Positions 1-11,341 of a DNA stretch of 64,000 nucleotides are shown here, piece by piece. The notes below the pieces were generated by a model. It had not been told where the DNA came from. It saw only the letters and a list, made by a program, of their open reading frames with translations, and ran no database searches. Within the stretch, counting starts at the first letter, position 1. Each line of letters begins with the position of its first letter. The translations under genes were made by a program, and so were the position numbers. The stretch is from Anastrepha obliqua (lineage: Eukaryota > Arthropoda > Insecta > Diptera > Tephritidae): positions 122,033,792 through 122,097,791 of the forward strand of contig NC_072892.1 of NCBI RefSeq assembly GCF_027943255.1. The letters are read 5' to 3'.

Positions 1-2306
1 CAATTTGACAGCTCGTAATTCTTTTGAGGTTAGTTTGGCTTGGTAATTTATTATCAATGGACTCGTGGAGCAGAAACATTTGCAATTTATTCAAATATAT
101 TAAAAAAACAAATGGTTCCATACGTAATGATAGTCCCCTAGCCATTGTTGAAATATGCACTATTGCACCCAGAAAAGTCACTGCTTGGTGTGCTTTATGG
201 ACCAATGGAGTCACAGGTCACCTCGTTCGTGCGTTTTGACTCGTTTAGATTACACCCAACTCTTGTTTCACCCGGTAGATACAAGGAAGATAGATTACTA
301 GGTCTGGCCAATTAGTATGGGGAAAAACAAAATTGTGAGGGGAACTTCAGTTGCCACGCAACGTAGCTGATGCGCCAGCTGCAATCTGCACGATAATTTC
401 ACACATATTCACACACTCGTCCAATCAGTCGGTGTTCAGAGGGCAACGAAGTGACATTGTGTTATTTTTGTCCATTTATTTCCAACACATTCTTCGTGTT
501 TTCGTAAACGAACCAATTCGTAACTCCTGCTACGTCAGCCCAATCGCTGATTCGGTCAAATTCGCTGAGAGCCGGCTAACGCGGTGATATTGGCCACACC
601 ATTAAAAATCTTTTCCCCATGCGGTAAATACGTTCCTTAGAAAAGCATGGGAAAACAAAAACAAAAAAACAATCGTCTAAAAATATATAATATAAGCGGC
701 ATATGGGAAATTTGGGGATATGTTCCACAACTTAAAAAAAAAACCGAGTAAGATGAAAAAATTGTATATATTTTCCCAAAAAACAAAGCAAAAGAAGTAA
801 TAATGAAATACATATTAGATAAGTATACTTAAATACGTATTTATAAAACAAAATCAATTTATTTTTATTCCAAAACTAGCGGACCCGACAGACTTCGTTC
901 TGTCAAATAGATTTTGAATGTGGCAGTTTATATTTCGACCTTAAGACGTTTTTACTCTGCTGAGCCTCACACACCGCCCTATCATCATGGTGACGGTTCT
1001 GTTCCGGAGAATTAAAGAAAATGGTCAGCTCGGGTGACCTAAGTGTCTTCGCTTCCACGAACTTCGGCCACCCTTTTGGGACCCACTAAAAACCCCGACT
1101 GGGATGTTTGCCAGAGTGCTTCAAACTAAGAGGGGAACTGAAGGTTCAAACCTGATTGAAAAATAATCTAAAGGGATAGTGGGAACCTAAAGGTGGCAAA
1201 TATTTATAAAGTGGCTGCTTCAATGACAAAACATAGAGATAATTAATTATTTATTATTATTATTATTAACATAGGGTTAATAAGCGATATAATAAAGAAT
1301 AATGAAATAAAACGTATATAAGTACTTTCGGTAATCCCTTTATTGTAAATCAAGTGAATCATAATTATTAACAAAAATCTGTTTTATATTTATTGTAGTG
1401 CTTTATGATATACAATGCTATTTGTTTGATTACCTCGTGAATATACAAACAAATCTGATGGTTTTCCAACACTGGAACAGGCAACATACATACAATTGAC
1501 CATGTGAGAAACATGGGTTTTCTAGATTAATTAATAATGTTTGTCTTTTGTTCTTCTTCAAATACATATGTTTACCTTTTGGTATTCTTAAAATATGTTA
1601 GTATTTGTTCAGCCCTGCATGATTATTCTTAGAATTTACTTAACTATTTTTATTTATTATTATTATTCCTTAACTCGTTCTGAAACTAAAACAAAAGAAA
1701 GAATATTGCGAAGCCAATCAAATATATAGCTCTCACATTTTTTGACTTTTAAATTTGGCCAGGTTCACGATATTATCACTTTTGTGTGAACGCATGAGAT
1801 CCTCCAACGCACACACACAACCACGCACACACGAACGCGCAATATTTGTATGGGAAAAAGAAAAGGGCTGTTTTAGGGTTTTACCGGAAATTATTTGAAT
1901 TTTTCTCCATCCTTGGACTTCAAGGAACATTTTAAAAAAATAATTGTTAAGATTGGTCCATGCGTGGTTGAGTTATGCGCGTACCAACACATTTTGCGAT
2001 TCATTTTTATATTATAGATTAATATTAGTGTATAGTGAAAATTCAACCCATAAGCAAGAAAAATATTATATAAAAATTCAATTAAAAATCAATTTTGCAA
2101 CCATGCATCGCTACTTGATAACCAGCGCACACGTTTATTACGAACTGGATCGAAAATGCTATCATCAGCAGATACTATATGTCAGATACTATGTCGGATA
2201 TGTCTGTCGGGTTTTATTCAAATTATTAACTTCTCTTGGTTTTTTCGCTGGAACTAAATATGGTATTAGCGATTGTTTTTTGCTCTCTCGAGTTGTTTAT
2301 ATTATA
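1..2306. other. AT-rich noncoding stretch, no gene seen
   Basis: I see no credible coding region. Short open frames here lack any recognisable domain. A GC-richer patch at about 940-1150 stands out from the AT-rich surroundings and may be the remnant of an unidentified repeat. A CA-rich simple-sequence run lies near 1797-1838. Confidence 0.5.
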
Positions 2307-2466
2307 CAAGGTGGCGCCAAATTATTCACCCTATCAGCTTCAGTATACAAACAGACAAGCTTTGGAACACGTAAAGGTCACATAAAAATTTCGATCACCC
2401 AAAATTATTTTTTTTATTCATTAAAAAAATTATCAAAAAAAAGATGATTAATTTTGCACCACCTTG
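2307..2466 (+). mobile_element. 160 bp MITE with CAAGGTGGCGC ends (copy 1, complete)
   Basis: The element begins CAAGGTGGCGCCAAATTA and ends with the inverted counterpart TAATTTTGCACCACCTTG. It is flanked by TA on both sides, as expected for Tc1/mariner-type integration. It has no coding capacity. The internal motif CAGTATACAAACAGACAA recurs in the copies near 11170-11341 (opposite strand) and 31446-31655, and the terminal sequence recurs at 39387 and 63282. The family is defined here only by these within-window matches. Confidence 0.75.
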
Positions 2467-3879
2467 TACAATACTTGTTATCCAGATACATGCGACCTAA
2501 AAATTATTTAAAGGTTTACATTTTAATGCACATCCCGACTTGGTTCTAAATTTTTACTTAATAAGACGTTCTTTTAAGAATTATGTTTTGTTTTGAAAAT
2601 CGTGCAAAAATCAAAATTCCGTGTAAAAAGTTTATAGTGAACCGTGTTATTTCAAAATTATATAAAAAAGATCGTGCTAAATTAGGGTTGGGTATATTTT
2701 CTTTTGCTGTGCCTACGCCGGTGAACCAGAAATAATGTAATACGTGGGCGAAAGGTCGAGGGCCTAACACATAGATACACTCGTTTTATTGCATTCACCT
2801 CTTTTTCAGTTAGTACTAACATTAAAAAGGCAGTTGTTAAAATTTCATGATATTCTATTAGTTCGTGAGTTATTGTGCTAAGCGTGACGCTACTTTTGCT
2901 ATTTTTTAGTTTGGCCCGGGACATTTCAGCCCATGTGTTAGCACTCAGAAGGCAACATTCCATGCATTATTGCCGAAAATTTGCCTCATTTACAGCAAAG
3001 AGTGTGGGCAAATTGGAACTTCACAGTATCAATCAAATTACAAATCTTATATCATATTAATGCCGAAATATCAAATATTAATACCATAAAACTAACTGTA
3101 TTTTATTATCTCTAAAAAACAAAAACACCCTTTACATACACACTTATCTGTACATACATAATATATTGCATATGCGCGCTTGTGATTTTAAAATCAGTAT
3201 CTGTTTTTTTTATATCTACATTAATGTGATAGGTATTTGGGCAATTTTGACATTTTGAAATGATTGCACAAATGTTATACGCCAGAGCATTTTTCATTTA
3301 CCTTGAACTTTCCCAATTTTCTGTATTTAGCAAAAATTTAGAGATTTTATATTTTCGTGCAATACATTTGATTGTGTGTGGAGTATTTTTGGGAAAGCGA
3401 GCATTTAATGGAATTTTAAAGCCCAAGTACTTAAATAAAGGGCACCCACATGCGTACAAATGTATGAAGGTATATATATTTTATGTTATTGGGGATCTAC
3501 GTGAGCAAGCACCTGATAATAAATTAATATTTTTATTTGTTTACCTGATATGCATACCCACATACAAATGGTCTTTTATATGTGCATACATTAATATATA
3601 AACGTAATAATAAACAAAAAATAATAAATACTGACGTAAAGACCTCATCGTAAATGCACTCGTTAAAGTGACTAGGAGGAGTTTTTTCTTTCTGATTTTA
3701 TACTCAATGCATGAATGTATGTATGCAGCAGTTGTTGTTAGGCCGACACAGTTAGATATATTTATATATTACAGTGATTAAATCGAGTCTCAATCTTCTA
3801 GTTTAAACTTTGCTGGTACGACTGTGACAAATTTCATCTCCACTTCATTGGTTTCGTTGTAGTTGTAGCAGTTCATCAA
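2467..3879. other. noncoding, nothing recognised
   Basis: AT-rich sequence with short overlapping frames on both strands. None has a recognisable domain, a convincing splice structure or coding-like composition. Confidence 0.4.
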
Positions 3880-4200
3880 GCCCTGCTGGTGCATTGCAAT
3901 AACCGTTCGTTATCGTCTAACTCATCTAACTTCCTGGATGCAGAGAGAGAGGGAGGTGGGCTTAAGAGGGCATGTGAACAGGTGGTTAATATCGTGAGGG
4001 GTACCTTTACATGCCGGAAATATATTGAGTATATCGGGGTCGATTTTAGATAAGTAGGAGTTTAACCAGAACGTAAATGAGCCAAAATTACCCGAGTTGC
4101 ACGAAGCAACTGAAGCTTTTCGTCTGCAATGGGTGGTGGTTGGACTCCGCTAACCGCGTTGGGGGCTTGGGAGTTTAGGGGGGTAGTATGAGACTAGCAA
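3880..4200 (-). mobile_element. jockey-type non-LTR retrotransposon, ORF2 C-terminal fragment
   Basis: Reading the minus strand gives a segment with LNSYLSKIDPDILNIFPAC followed by KGTPHDINHLFTCPLKP. This is the Cys/His-containing tail that follows RNase H in many jockey-clade ORF2 proteins (pattern C..C...PHD..HLF.CP). No longer intact frame surrounds it and no upstream RT is visible, so it is a 5'-truncated, decayed copy. The piece is distinctly GC-richer than the sequence around it. Confidence 0.7.
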
Positions 4201-4850
4201 TAAATGTCGTTTAATGTTTACTACAATAGGAACTGTTACAACAACAACTGAATTAGCGTCCGTGTGGCTTTTAGCTATCCAATAAGCTAAAAAAATGACA
4301 AAAATCATTTAATTTTTAAGATAATCGTATTTCTATGAATTTTTCCAGATATTCGACCTTCTGTGGCGTTTTTCACGTAAAAATCAAGTTGCGGTAAGCA
4401 ATGCAGATCTCGGCATATAACCTCGGTAATCTTTCCAGCTCATTGGAGATTCAATGCAGTTCCTTGACTATTCTATGCCTATCGTAAAAGACGAAGACAT
4501 CATACCTCTGATCAGACTGATAAACGGGAAGTTTATATATATAAATCATCTACAGAAATTGATTCATAGGTGGCGTAGGACGTGAGACTGTTGATAAGCA
4601 CAACTTAGTTGGGTCAAATGTGACTCAAAGTTTTCATAATATATGAATATACCTCTTTGTAAAACCCCGTTTTCAATTCAACTACGTTAGGGCAAGAATT
4701 AACAGGAAATAATATAGCTGATATTTAGTATTTAAGAGCCTGTACGTATAGGCTGATGTTATGTGTATTGAGCTATAGCAGCGGTGAATAAATATCATAG
4801 AATACTTTATCGGAGGTTTAGTAAATAATATGCATATATGTATGCACGTA
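4201..4850. other. noncoding, nothing recognised
   Basis: AT-rich spacer between the jockey fragment and the left end of the Tc1-like element. I see no domain or repeat structure in it. Confidence 0.4.
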
Positions 4851-5093
4851 CACTAAGTGTCATAAGTCTGCGCTCATTTGTCGTTAGTTGAACGCTCACT
4901 TAATCACAAATATTTAAAATATTAATAAAAAAACTCTCAAAAAATATGGACTTTTTATTAGCTTGTTGCAACATAGAGTTTACTTTTCTTCCACATTTAC
5001 TAACAATTTTTAGAGATAGCAACCCAGTGCCTTGCTAAGGGAGCCGATTTGTCAAGAGGGAAAAAGAAATCTGCTTACTGAGCAAACCTTTTA

Positions 5094-5540
5094 TTATTGA
5101 ATAATGAATTTTTGGTAGTCTCTTCGGCAGTAATCTTCTTCTATTCCTCCCACATAATCTTTTTGATTTTTCCTCATATTTCTTATTTTTTTATAAATCG
5201 CTTCTACCAGAATCGCCCATAAGTGTTCAATGGAGTATAAATCTAACGATTGTGGAGGCGTTGACAATAGCTTGGTTATATTACAGAGAAGCCATAATTT
5301 TACTTTATGAGCCGTATGCTTGGGTTCTTTGTCAGGTTGAGAGCAGTTTCCATTTGATAACGCCAGCATTTCAGCGCCTTGCTTTAGATTTTTTTGGAAA
5401 TGTCCAAATAAACAAACTTATCCAATGCTGGATGAATAAACTGGAATTGTTTCAAACCAGCTGCCATATATCCCCACACCATCAAGCCACCACCACCATG
5501 TTTCACCGTTGGTAATAAATTTTCTCTATACAAATGCAAT
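5094..5540 (-). pseudogene. Tc1-like transposase C-terminal fragment
   Basis: This is the cut-and-paste transposase of the surrounding TIR element, DD34E catalytic core. On the minus strand the read passes through a VKHGG..MVWG-like segment, then a frameshift, then the DKEPKHTA motif, then PPQSLDLYSIEHLW and a terminal region rich in Lys/Glu. The family protein is about 340 residues. Only around 140 are recognisable here, in two frames. The second Asp and the final Glu are retained, but the frame breaks rule out activity. Confidence 0.75.
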
Positions 5541-6269
5541 TTTCTTTATTTAAAAATGCAAAACTTGCTTTCATCAGAAAAATAAGTTTTTTTTTTTAGT
5601 TCCGCCTATTTATTAGGAATATAAATGAACTCTTCCTAACAACTGTTCCATGATAGCCGGCTTTTCTGATGACTCTTCATTTAATTCTCTTCAATTACAA
5701 CACCGATTTTTCCCGGTAGGTCTGCATTAGACTGAATGAAACTGGGAACAAAACTCTTCTCAACACAAAATCTGTACACCAAACGCTAACCCTGGATCAA
5801 AAATGATAGAGAAAGAGATTGCGCCTTCCGAATTCGCTGTGTCGTAAGAGTCCATCTATAAACAAACGAAAGGAAGGAGAATTACTTATTTGTGGAGAAG
5901 AAGAGTAGGCAAAAGCAATGGAAACAACCAAGCACAAGAAATTATACGCACACACACATACTTTCTAGCTACGGCGTCTTCCGCCTAAAAACGCAAACAA
6001 ACTTCATTTGGAGGCTTTATATTAATTTGAGCTTTCACAAATACACGCAGGGCACTTCGTTTTTATTTGATTTGATTCGTTTTTTGTTTGATTGGTTTAA
6101 ATCTCACAAATCATAATATTGCCATTGGTTGAGAATGACAATGACAGTTGAACACATTGTCTTGTACTGCCGCCCTTCAAAGAGCGGGTAACAAGTACAC
6201 AAAACCCAAGATTGCTCTAAAAAGGAAAATATCGTAGAAACCAAGGGAATATTATGCACCCACGAACTG

Positions 6270-6335
6270 GATAGTATTATTAATAATATATATAATATTA
6301 TATAATATATTTATTATAATAATATTATATTTTTG
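6270..6335. repeat. AT-only palindromic tract
   Basis: A run made almost wholly of AT dinucleotides and ATT/AAT triplets (AATAATATATATAATATTA type) that can fold on itself. It lies inside the Tc1-like element and probably arose by simple-sequence expansion. Confidence 0.6.
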
Positions 6336-6850
6336 GAGCTTATTTCTCATTTCATCTCCCATTTTAGAAGCAACCACTTTCTTCACAAGCCATATAATAC
6401 TGCGCTTTTCCCTTTCTATTCATTTAGTGCTGCTTTTGCCGTTGAAGTTATAATTTCGGTATTTTCGTAGTTTTCCATTACTGTCCAAACTGATGTTCAT
6501 GCCTTGCCTATTGTTCCTATATTTTTGTGGATAGTTTTGGCATAATCGCTTAATAAATAAAAATAATAATTTTATTTACGAAAAAAATAGACTTATCAAC
6601 AAAAAAAGCGAATCCGGAAATCATGAGGGTACACTTTTCACTCACCTTACTACGTATTACCGAAAATAAGTACCGTTAGAATCGGTGGCGACGCATTGCT
6701 TTGACAATTTTTTGTCGCCAACAAGAATACTACGATAGCAAACAACGGAGATGATGAATTTGAATTTATACTGAGTTTACTGTTAGAATTTCATTGACAA
6801 ATAATACTTAAAAATAGAGGAGCGTGGAATTATGACACCTAGTGTATGTA

Positions 6851-7443
6851 CAGTCGACGCCAAAAGAAAGTGTACACCAAATATTGACAAGTATTGACTA
6901 TTTATTTATTATTTTAGTGTTAATTAATTTTATACAAAAATATAATTCATAGTACTACAAAAACCATATAATGCTAAGTTTCAAACTTTGTACAATTTTC
7001 ATCAAAATTTCTGAAAAAATTTTCAAGTATGCAATTTCATACCTTATTCAATTTTAGTATAGTAAAAATCAGGCTTTATGTTTAAGTTTAGAACATTTTT
7101 GTGCATTTTCTCTCTTTAACGCCTACTCTATCTTTTGTTCTGTCAGCAAAAAAAATCGAGTTGGTTTTTTAACCACTTGAAATTTGCACTTTATTATACC
7201 AAAATTCAATGATCTATAAAACTGGATATACGATTTTTTTTTTGAATTCTGAGTAAAACGTTTGAAATTTTGATGAAAATTCGGCGAGTTTTTAAACAAA
7301 GTTCAAAGCTTTGCTTTATATGCTTTTTGTTGTAGTATGAACTTTAATATTATAAAAAAGAATTGAATTTACAAAATAAATACATAAATAGTCAAAACCT
7401 AATATAACAATATGTGGTGTACACCTTCTTCTGACGCTGACAA
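6851..7443. mobile_element. long-armed inverted-repeat MITE (593 bp)
   Basis: The two ends match in inverted orientation: left GTCGACGCCAAAAGAAAG then TGTACACC, right (reverse complement) GTCAGCGTCAGAAGAAGG then TGTACACC. Similarity continues inward for roughly 185 bp on each side, including a shared TACTACAA...CATATAA segment and ATTTTCATCAAAATTTC, leaving a unique centre of about 200 bp. The element is flanked by TA. It carries no coding region, so it is a nonautonomous foldback-like MITE. Only six bases (TATGTA) separate it from the right end of the Tc1-like element. Confidence 0.8.
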
Positions 7444-7831
7444 TATATATACGCTTTAGGCATAAAATGTTAAATTCTAAACTAATTTAGATTTATTTTC
7501 CTGTTTCAAAATAGTTGTTACTACTGTTGCATCGCATTGCTTGTAGTTGATTTTCTTACTAAGCTATGATAAAAAAATAAAGCGTGATTTAAAATGGGTA
7601 CCGCTCATTGGGACGGGGGGTCGAAACTGTAAAGCTGTTTTCTTTAGCAAAATCAGGTTGTTTTTTCTTTGTTGTGTTGGCAAGTGCAAAATATTGCACT
7701 AGAACAAAGCGTTACACTGCAGTCATTTCAATAATCCGATGTACATATGTAGACTTGTGTGTGTATTGCGCTGCATTATTTAATCTTTCTAAATAAAAAC
7801 CTTCACCGTTTGGGTCTCAATGTACCGTATT

Positions 7832-8255
7832 CCTAAGGGTATTTCAAAAGTAGCGCTTAGATGTCAGTAGTGAATAATTCCTGGACGGTACCTTTTCATC
7901 TACATATTTACAATTTTACACGATAGAGTAACGCGTCAAAATTATTGAAATTTATTATGCAAATTGTTGATCTTTAAGAACAACATATCAAAAAATTCGT
8001 GATTTTTCTGGTGAAAATAATTGTCCGAGCGAGTCGACAATTTAAAGGTTAGTGAACAATTTCAAGAAACTGGGGCTGTCGAGGACAGAAAAGGGGCTGG
8101 CAAACCAACGACCAACAACTGGGCGTTCGGTTGAGAATATTGCTGTTGTAGCGCAAAGTGTTGCTGAAGAAGCTTCAACATCGAACAATTAGGCATTCAT
8201 GAGTCGACTGTTTGGTGGATTTTTCCTGTAGACGTGCTCATGGTGAACATACAAA
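7832..8255 (+). mobile_element. mariner-like element, 5' part (family X copy 1)
   Basis: The + strand carries the N-terminal helix-turn-helix region of a mariner-like transposase in shifting frames. It includes LIFKNN, a broken RPSESTI-like site and then FQETGAVEDRKGAGKPTT, followed by a degenerate second HTH (AKCC..QLGIHESTVWWI). The start resembles the copies on the minus strand at 39690-40262 and 53790-54308. The catalytic domain is absent and frames are broken. Confidence 0.65.
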
Positions 8256-8273
8256 TGCTATAATTTTTCACAT

Positions 8274-8425
8274 ACGAGGTGTGTTCAAAACATCGACTCT
8301 TAACTCTCCTTGACTCTTCCATTGGGACGATTGGGCTTTGGTTTCAATAGCATAACCATATACCTTTGATTTGTCACCAGTTATGACACTTTTAAGCAAA
8401 TCTGGATCATCATTGACCGGACCAA
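8274..8425 (-). mobile_element. mariner fragment around the first catalytic Asp
   Basis: The piece starts with a mariner-type terminus, GAGGTGTGTTCAAAA. On the minus strand it encodes NDDPDLLKSVITGDKSKVY and then ETKAQSSQW, the region around the first catalytic Asp (usual ITGDETW). The rest of the transposase is missing. The fragment belongs to the same lineage as the one at 40960-41290. Confidence 0.65.
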
Positions 8426-8769
8426 AGAAGAAGCCGAGTAAGCAAGGGCAGAAAGACCTTGCCTAATACAAGGCGGCAAAATCAAAATGAGACTAAGAAC
8501 CAAGAGCTATCTTACGCCTACAGAGCGTGAGGATCTTAGGTGGGTCAGCTAACGAAACTATTACAAAGAGAGCACTTTTCTTTTGGGGCGAGAAGTTCGC
8601 GACAATAAATCCAGTCTTCGCCAACAAAATAGAGGATAATGTGTCAAACAGCTTATTTGAAACGAAGCGGCTAAGATCCAAACCGGCGGCTAAGCGTCTT
8701 CGTACAAATACCCCTGCAAATCTAAAGAGTAAGGTTGTCGATATCCTATTGTTTTTAATGTTATCATAA
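8426..8769 (+). other. coding-like fragment, unrecognised, basic
   Basis: An open stretch of 80 codons ends at 8769. It encodes a Lys/Arg-rich polypeptide with SNSLFETKRLRSKPAAKRLR. Further sense-like codons lie upstream (TGPKKKPSKQGQKDLA) but are interrupted by stops. The composition resembles LINE ORF1 proteins, yet no CCHC knuckle or other domain can be seen, so the assignment stays open. Confidence 0.3.
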
Positions 8770-10029
8770 AATGTAACATTGCAATATACGGAGAAATTTT
8801 TTGTTTGTTTTGTTTGTCCTTGTTCACTCCTCTTGACAAGACTTGTCTTGCGTTGGTTTCGTTAATCTATTTTGCTTCCAGGCAGGGTAGGTGATTAGCC
8901 TGCCGCTACCAGTCCACCTGTCGTTGCTTAGGAACAACGCCTTCTTACTGCTTGAAGCGCCATCTGTGTTTCACATTTTTCTGGCAGAAGGATCGCACAG
9001 ATGGTGGAGGACTTCGCTAAATTTCGTATGTCTGCGCTATTATCATGATTGCCCGCTTCCTCTTGCTGCCGCCACTTGATGCAATGTGCAATACCGTGTG
9101 CTTTACTTTTGTTTGTCTGCTTGATTTAGCAGCCACAATGCAAATAATGCGCTGACTAAGGATGTGAAGGATAATTTTTTTTTTGTTTGAGGAATGGGAC
9201 TTTTTGTTTGTTTTTTAGAAACAGAGAAAGTAGGTAAATTTGGAAAAGTGCGAAGACCGTACTTTACCGTGAAATACAACATTGTAAATTACGAATGCAG
9301 CCTTCTTTACAAATTTTCGTCATGCCTGCACGTCGCATTTGGAAAAATGTTAAAAGAAGAAATTAATTCTAAAAATATATTTTCACCGAAAATTTGTTAT
9401 GTTTCCTTCTCGGTTTGATTTTAATGCCGAATCGCATAGAAAATCTGACACAAATTTATTACTAATTAAGTATTAACTGGCATTTGATAATTTGAATTTT
9501 TGTATGGTAAATAAATACTTAAAATGTTAAAATTTTCCGAATAGCCCAATTAGGTGCTTGGTGGACATAGTCTAAGCATTTGTTTGTTGGGGTGGCAAAC
9601 TTGGCAACTTTATACTGATGGTGGTACTGCTGTTTGCTGGTCGCTGGTGACTCGAGTTTTCATATTCACACAGGTGAAACTCGCAACACACACCAATACT
9701 TAGGTACATTTTACATATTTTATTTTCTATTACTTACATTTACCACTTTACCGGTAGTAGAAGTAATAAAGAAAAACTCATAAGCGCGAAAAACAGCTAC
9801 CAATACATGCAGTGAAACCTGATTTGCCAGATTAGCAAAAATAAGCCAAAAAGGACGTTCGTAGACAAACAAATTTCCAAATACCAGCGAAAAAGTAACA
9901 AGTTTTTTGAATGAACGTTGAATTTTGTTTTTGTACAATATAAATAGTGACCTACATAAATGGAATGTAACGCTTTGTAGCACGCTATTCCCTATGGGCA
10001 CCCGTACGGAAAGGTTCAATTAATTCAAT
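8770..10029. other. noncoding, nothing recognised
   Basis: Mixed AT-rich DNA. Frames near 9194-9418 (+) and 9720-10019 (-) are open but show no domain, and their composition does not differ from the flanks. Confidence 0.4.
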
Positions 10030-11000
10030 TTAAAAAAAATATTAATTACAAATATAGGAGCATATTTTTAAGTGATCCCTTGAAATTGCATGGCCAATGC
10101 CTGATTTTAGGCATTACAAATTTTGGAAAAGTAAAGATTCTAAAAACTCCCAAAGACTATTTAAAACAAGGAAAGCGTGGTCGTCCTTCTATTGGTCGGA
10201 AGTGTGGTTAACGTCAGTTTTGGTGATGAGAAAAAGTTCAACTTGGAAAGGCCAGATGGAAAGATGCAGTATTGGATACACACGCGCCCCAAAAGGACAA
10301 CGTGATATGCTCGGAATATTGGCGGTGGCTAACTTATGGTTTGGGCAGCTTTTGGGCGTCACCTATTTGTTTTATTTCAAATTGCATGAATTCTCAAATG
10401 TACACAACGCTTTTTGATAATGTTTTAATCGAATTTGGGGAAAGGTTTTAGGGAGAAAATTGGATATTTCAGCAAGATAATGCGGCCGCCGTAGCCGAAT
10501 GGGTTGGTGCGTGATTATCATTCGGAATTCACAGAGAGGTCGTAGGTTCGGATCTCGGTGAAAGCAAAATTAATAAAAACCTTTTTCTAATAGCGGTCGC
10601 CCCTCGGCAGGCCATGGCAAACCTCCGAATGTATTTCTGCCATGAAAAAGTTCCTCATAAAAATATCTGCCGTTCGGAGTCGGCTTAAAACTGTAGGTCC
10701 CTCCATTTGTGGAACAACATCAAGACGCACACCACAAATAAGAGGAGGAGCTCGGCCAAGCACCTAACAGAAGTCTACGCGCCAATTATTTTTTTATTAT
10801 TTTTAATGCTGCAATTCACGTGCCCCAACTAACTCTTGGCTTTCCGAGGAGAAATAAATCGACCGTTTGGATTGGCCAACCCCGTTGAGATTGTTTGGGG
10901 ACTACTATCTAGTAATGTTTACCAAAACGCACGATAATTTGAACGGTTGATTGATTTAAAAAAGCAATTGTGGAAGAATAGGACAAAAAATGGAATAGCA
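10030..11000 (+). mobile_element. Tc1-like element, degenerate, split by a SINE
   Basis: On the + strand a Tc1-type transposase can be followed in pieces. The order is KRGRPSIGRKCG, an EKVQLGKARWKDA-like segment (usual FSDEKKFNLDGPDG), then MNSQMYT and VLIEFGE, and then ENWIFQQDNA with the second catalytic Asp. The SINE at 10484-10804 interrupts right there. The transposase resumes with AIHVPQLTL and a decayed PIENLWG region (VWIGQPR..DCLGTTI), then KKAIVEE. Multiple frameshifts are present. No TIRs were found, so the limits are approximate. Confidence 0.65.
10484..10804 (+). mobile_element. tRNA-derived SINE copy A (full length)
   Basis: The 5' end carries a Pol III A-box-like TAGCCGAATGGG and a B-box-like GGTTCGGATCTCG, as in a tRNA. 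A non-tRNA body follows (TCTAATAGCGGTCGCC, TGCCATGAAAAAG, GGAGGAGGAGCTCGGCC-type modules). The tail reads GCGCCAATTATT then an A/T run. The sequence AATGC is present on both sides (10479-10483 and 10805-10809), consistent with a short target duplication. The insertion splits a Tc1-like transposase between QQDNA and AIHV, so it postdates that element. Confidence 0.8.
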
Positions 11001-11169
11001 CACACTTTTAATTTTTTTTTATTGTTGTGGTTTTCGTGTGGATGTATTGTTTGATTATGTCGTCCTCAATTAATGTACATTAGAATTCCAAAAATAAAAA
11101 TGAAGTACCTATTTTGATTCCTTAAAAAAACTCTTTGTTTCATTATCACAAAATCTTCAGTTTTTCAGT

Positions 11170-11341
11170 GTTCTAAATGTCCGCTTATTGCATTAACTAC
11201 TTAGTGCACTATGTCTAATTCTGCTTATCTGTTTGTATACTGCAGCTGTCTAGTTCACAAATGAGAAATATGATTGGCGTACGATGCCATTTGCAAAAAT
11301 TGTAAATCTTCCGATAGGCTGATTAGCTTCGCGCCACCTTG
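11170..11341 (-). mobile_element. GGTGGCGC MITE copy 2 (one end only)
   Basis: The right side ends GCGCCACCTTG followed by TA, the inverted form of the copy 1 terminus. Moving inward the minus strand contains CAGTATACAAACAGATAA, matching the internal motif of the other copies. No opposite terminus is visible, so the left boundary is approximate. Confidence 0.6.

Larger units (their letters stand above)
4851..6844 (-). mobile_element. Tc1-like DNA transposon with TIRs, degenerate
   Basis: Both termini are visible. The left end reads CACTAAGTGTCATAAGTC and the right end, reverse-complemented, reads CACTAGGTGTCATAATTC. Each is bordered by TA, giving an element of about 2.0 kb. The minus strand at about 5095-5540 encodes the transposase C-terminal half. 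A DKEPKHTA segment corresponds to the second catalytic Asp, and SLDLYSIEHLW keeps the catalytic Glu of the DD34E triad. The frame shifts and stops several times, so no functional transposase remains. Upstream transposase traces (about 5550-5700) are weak. Confidence 0.75.

Noticed and set aside
1944..2447. 167-codon open frame on the + strand
   Set aside because: Its 3' half runs through a MITE and an AT-rich tract, no domain is visible, and composition equals the surrounding noncoding DNA.
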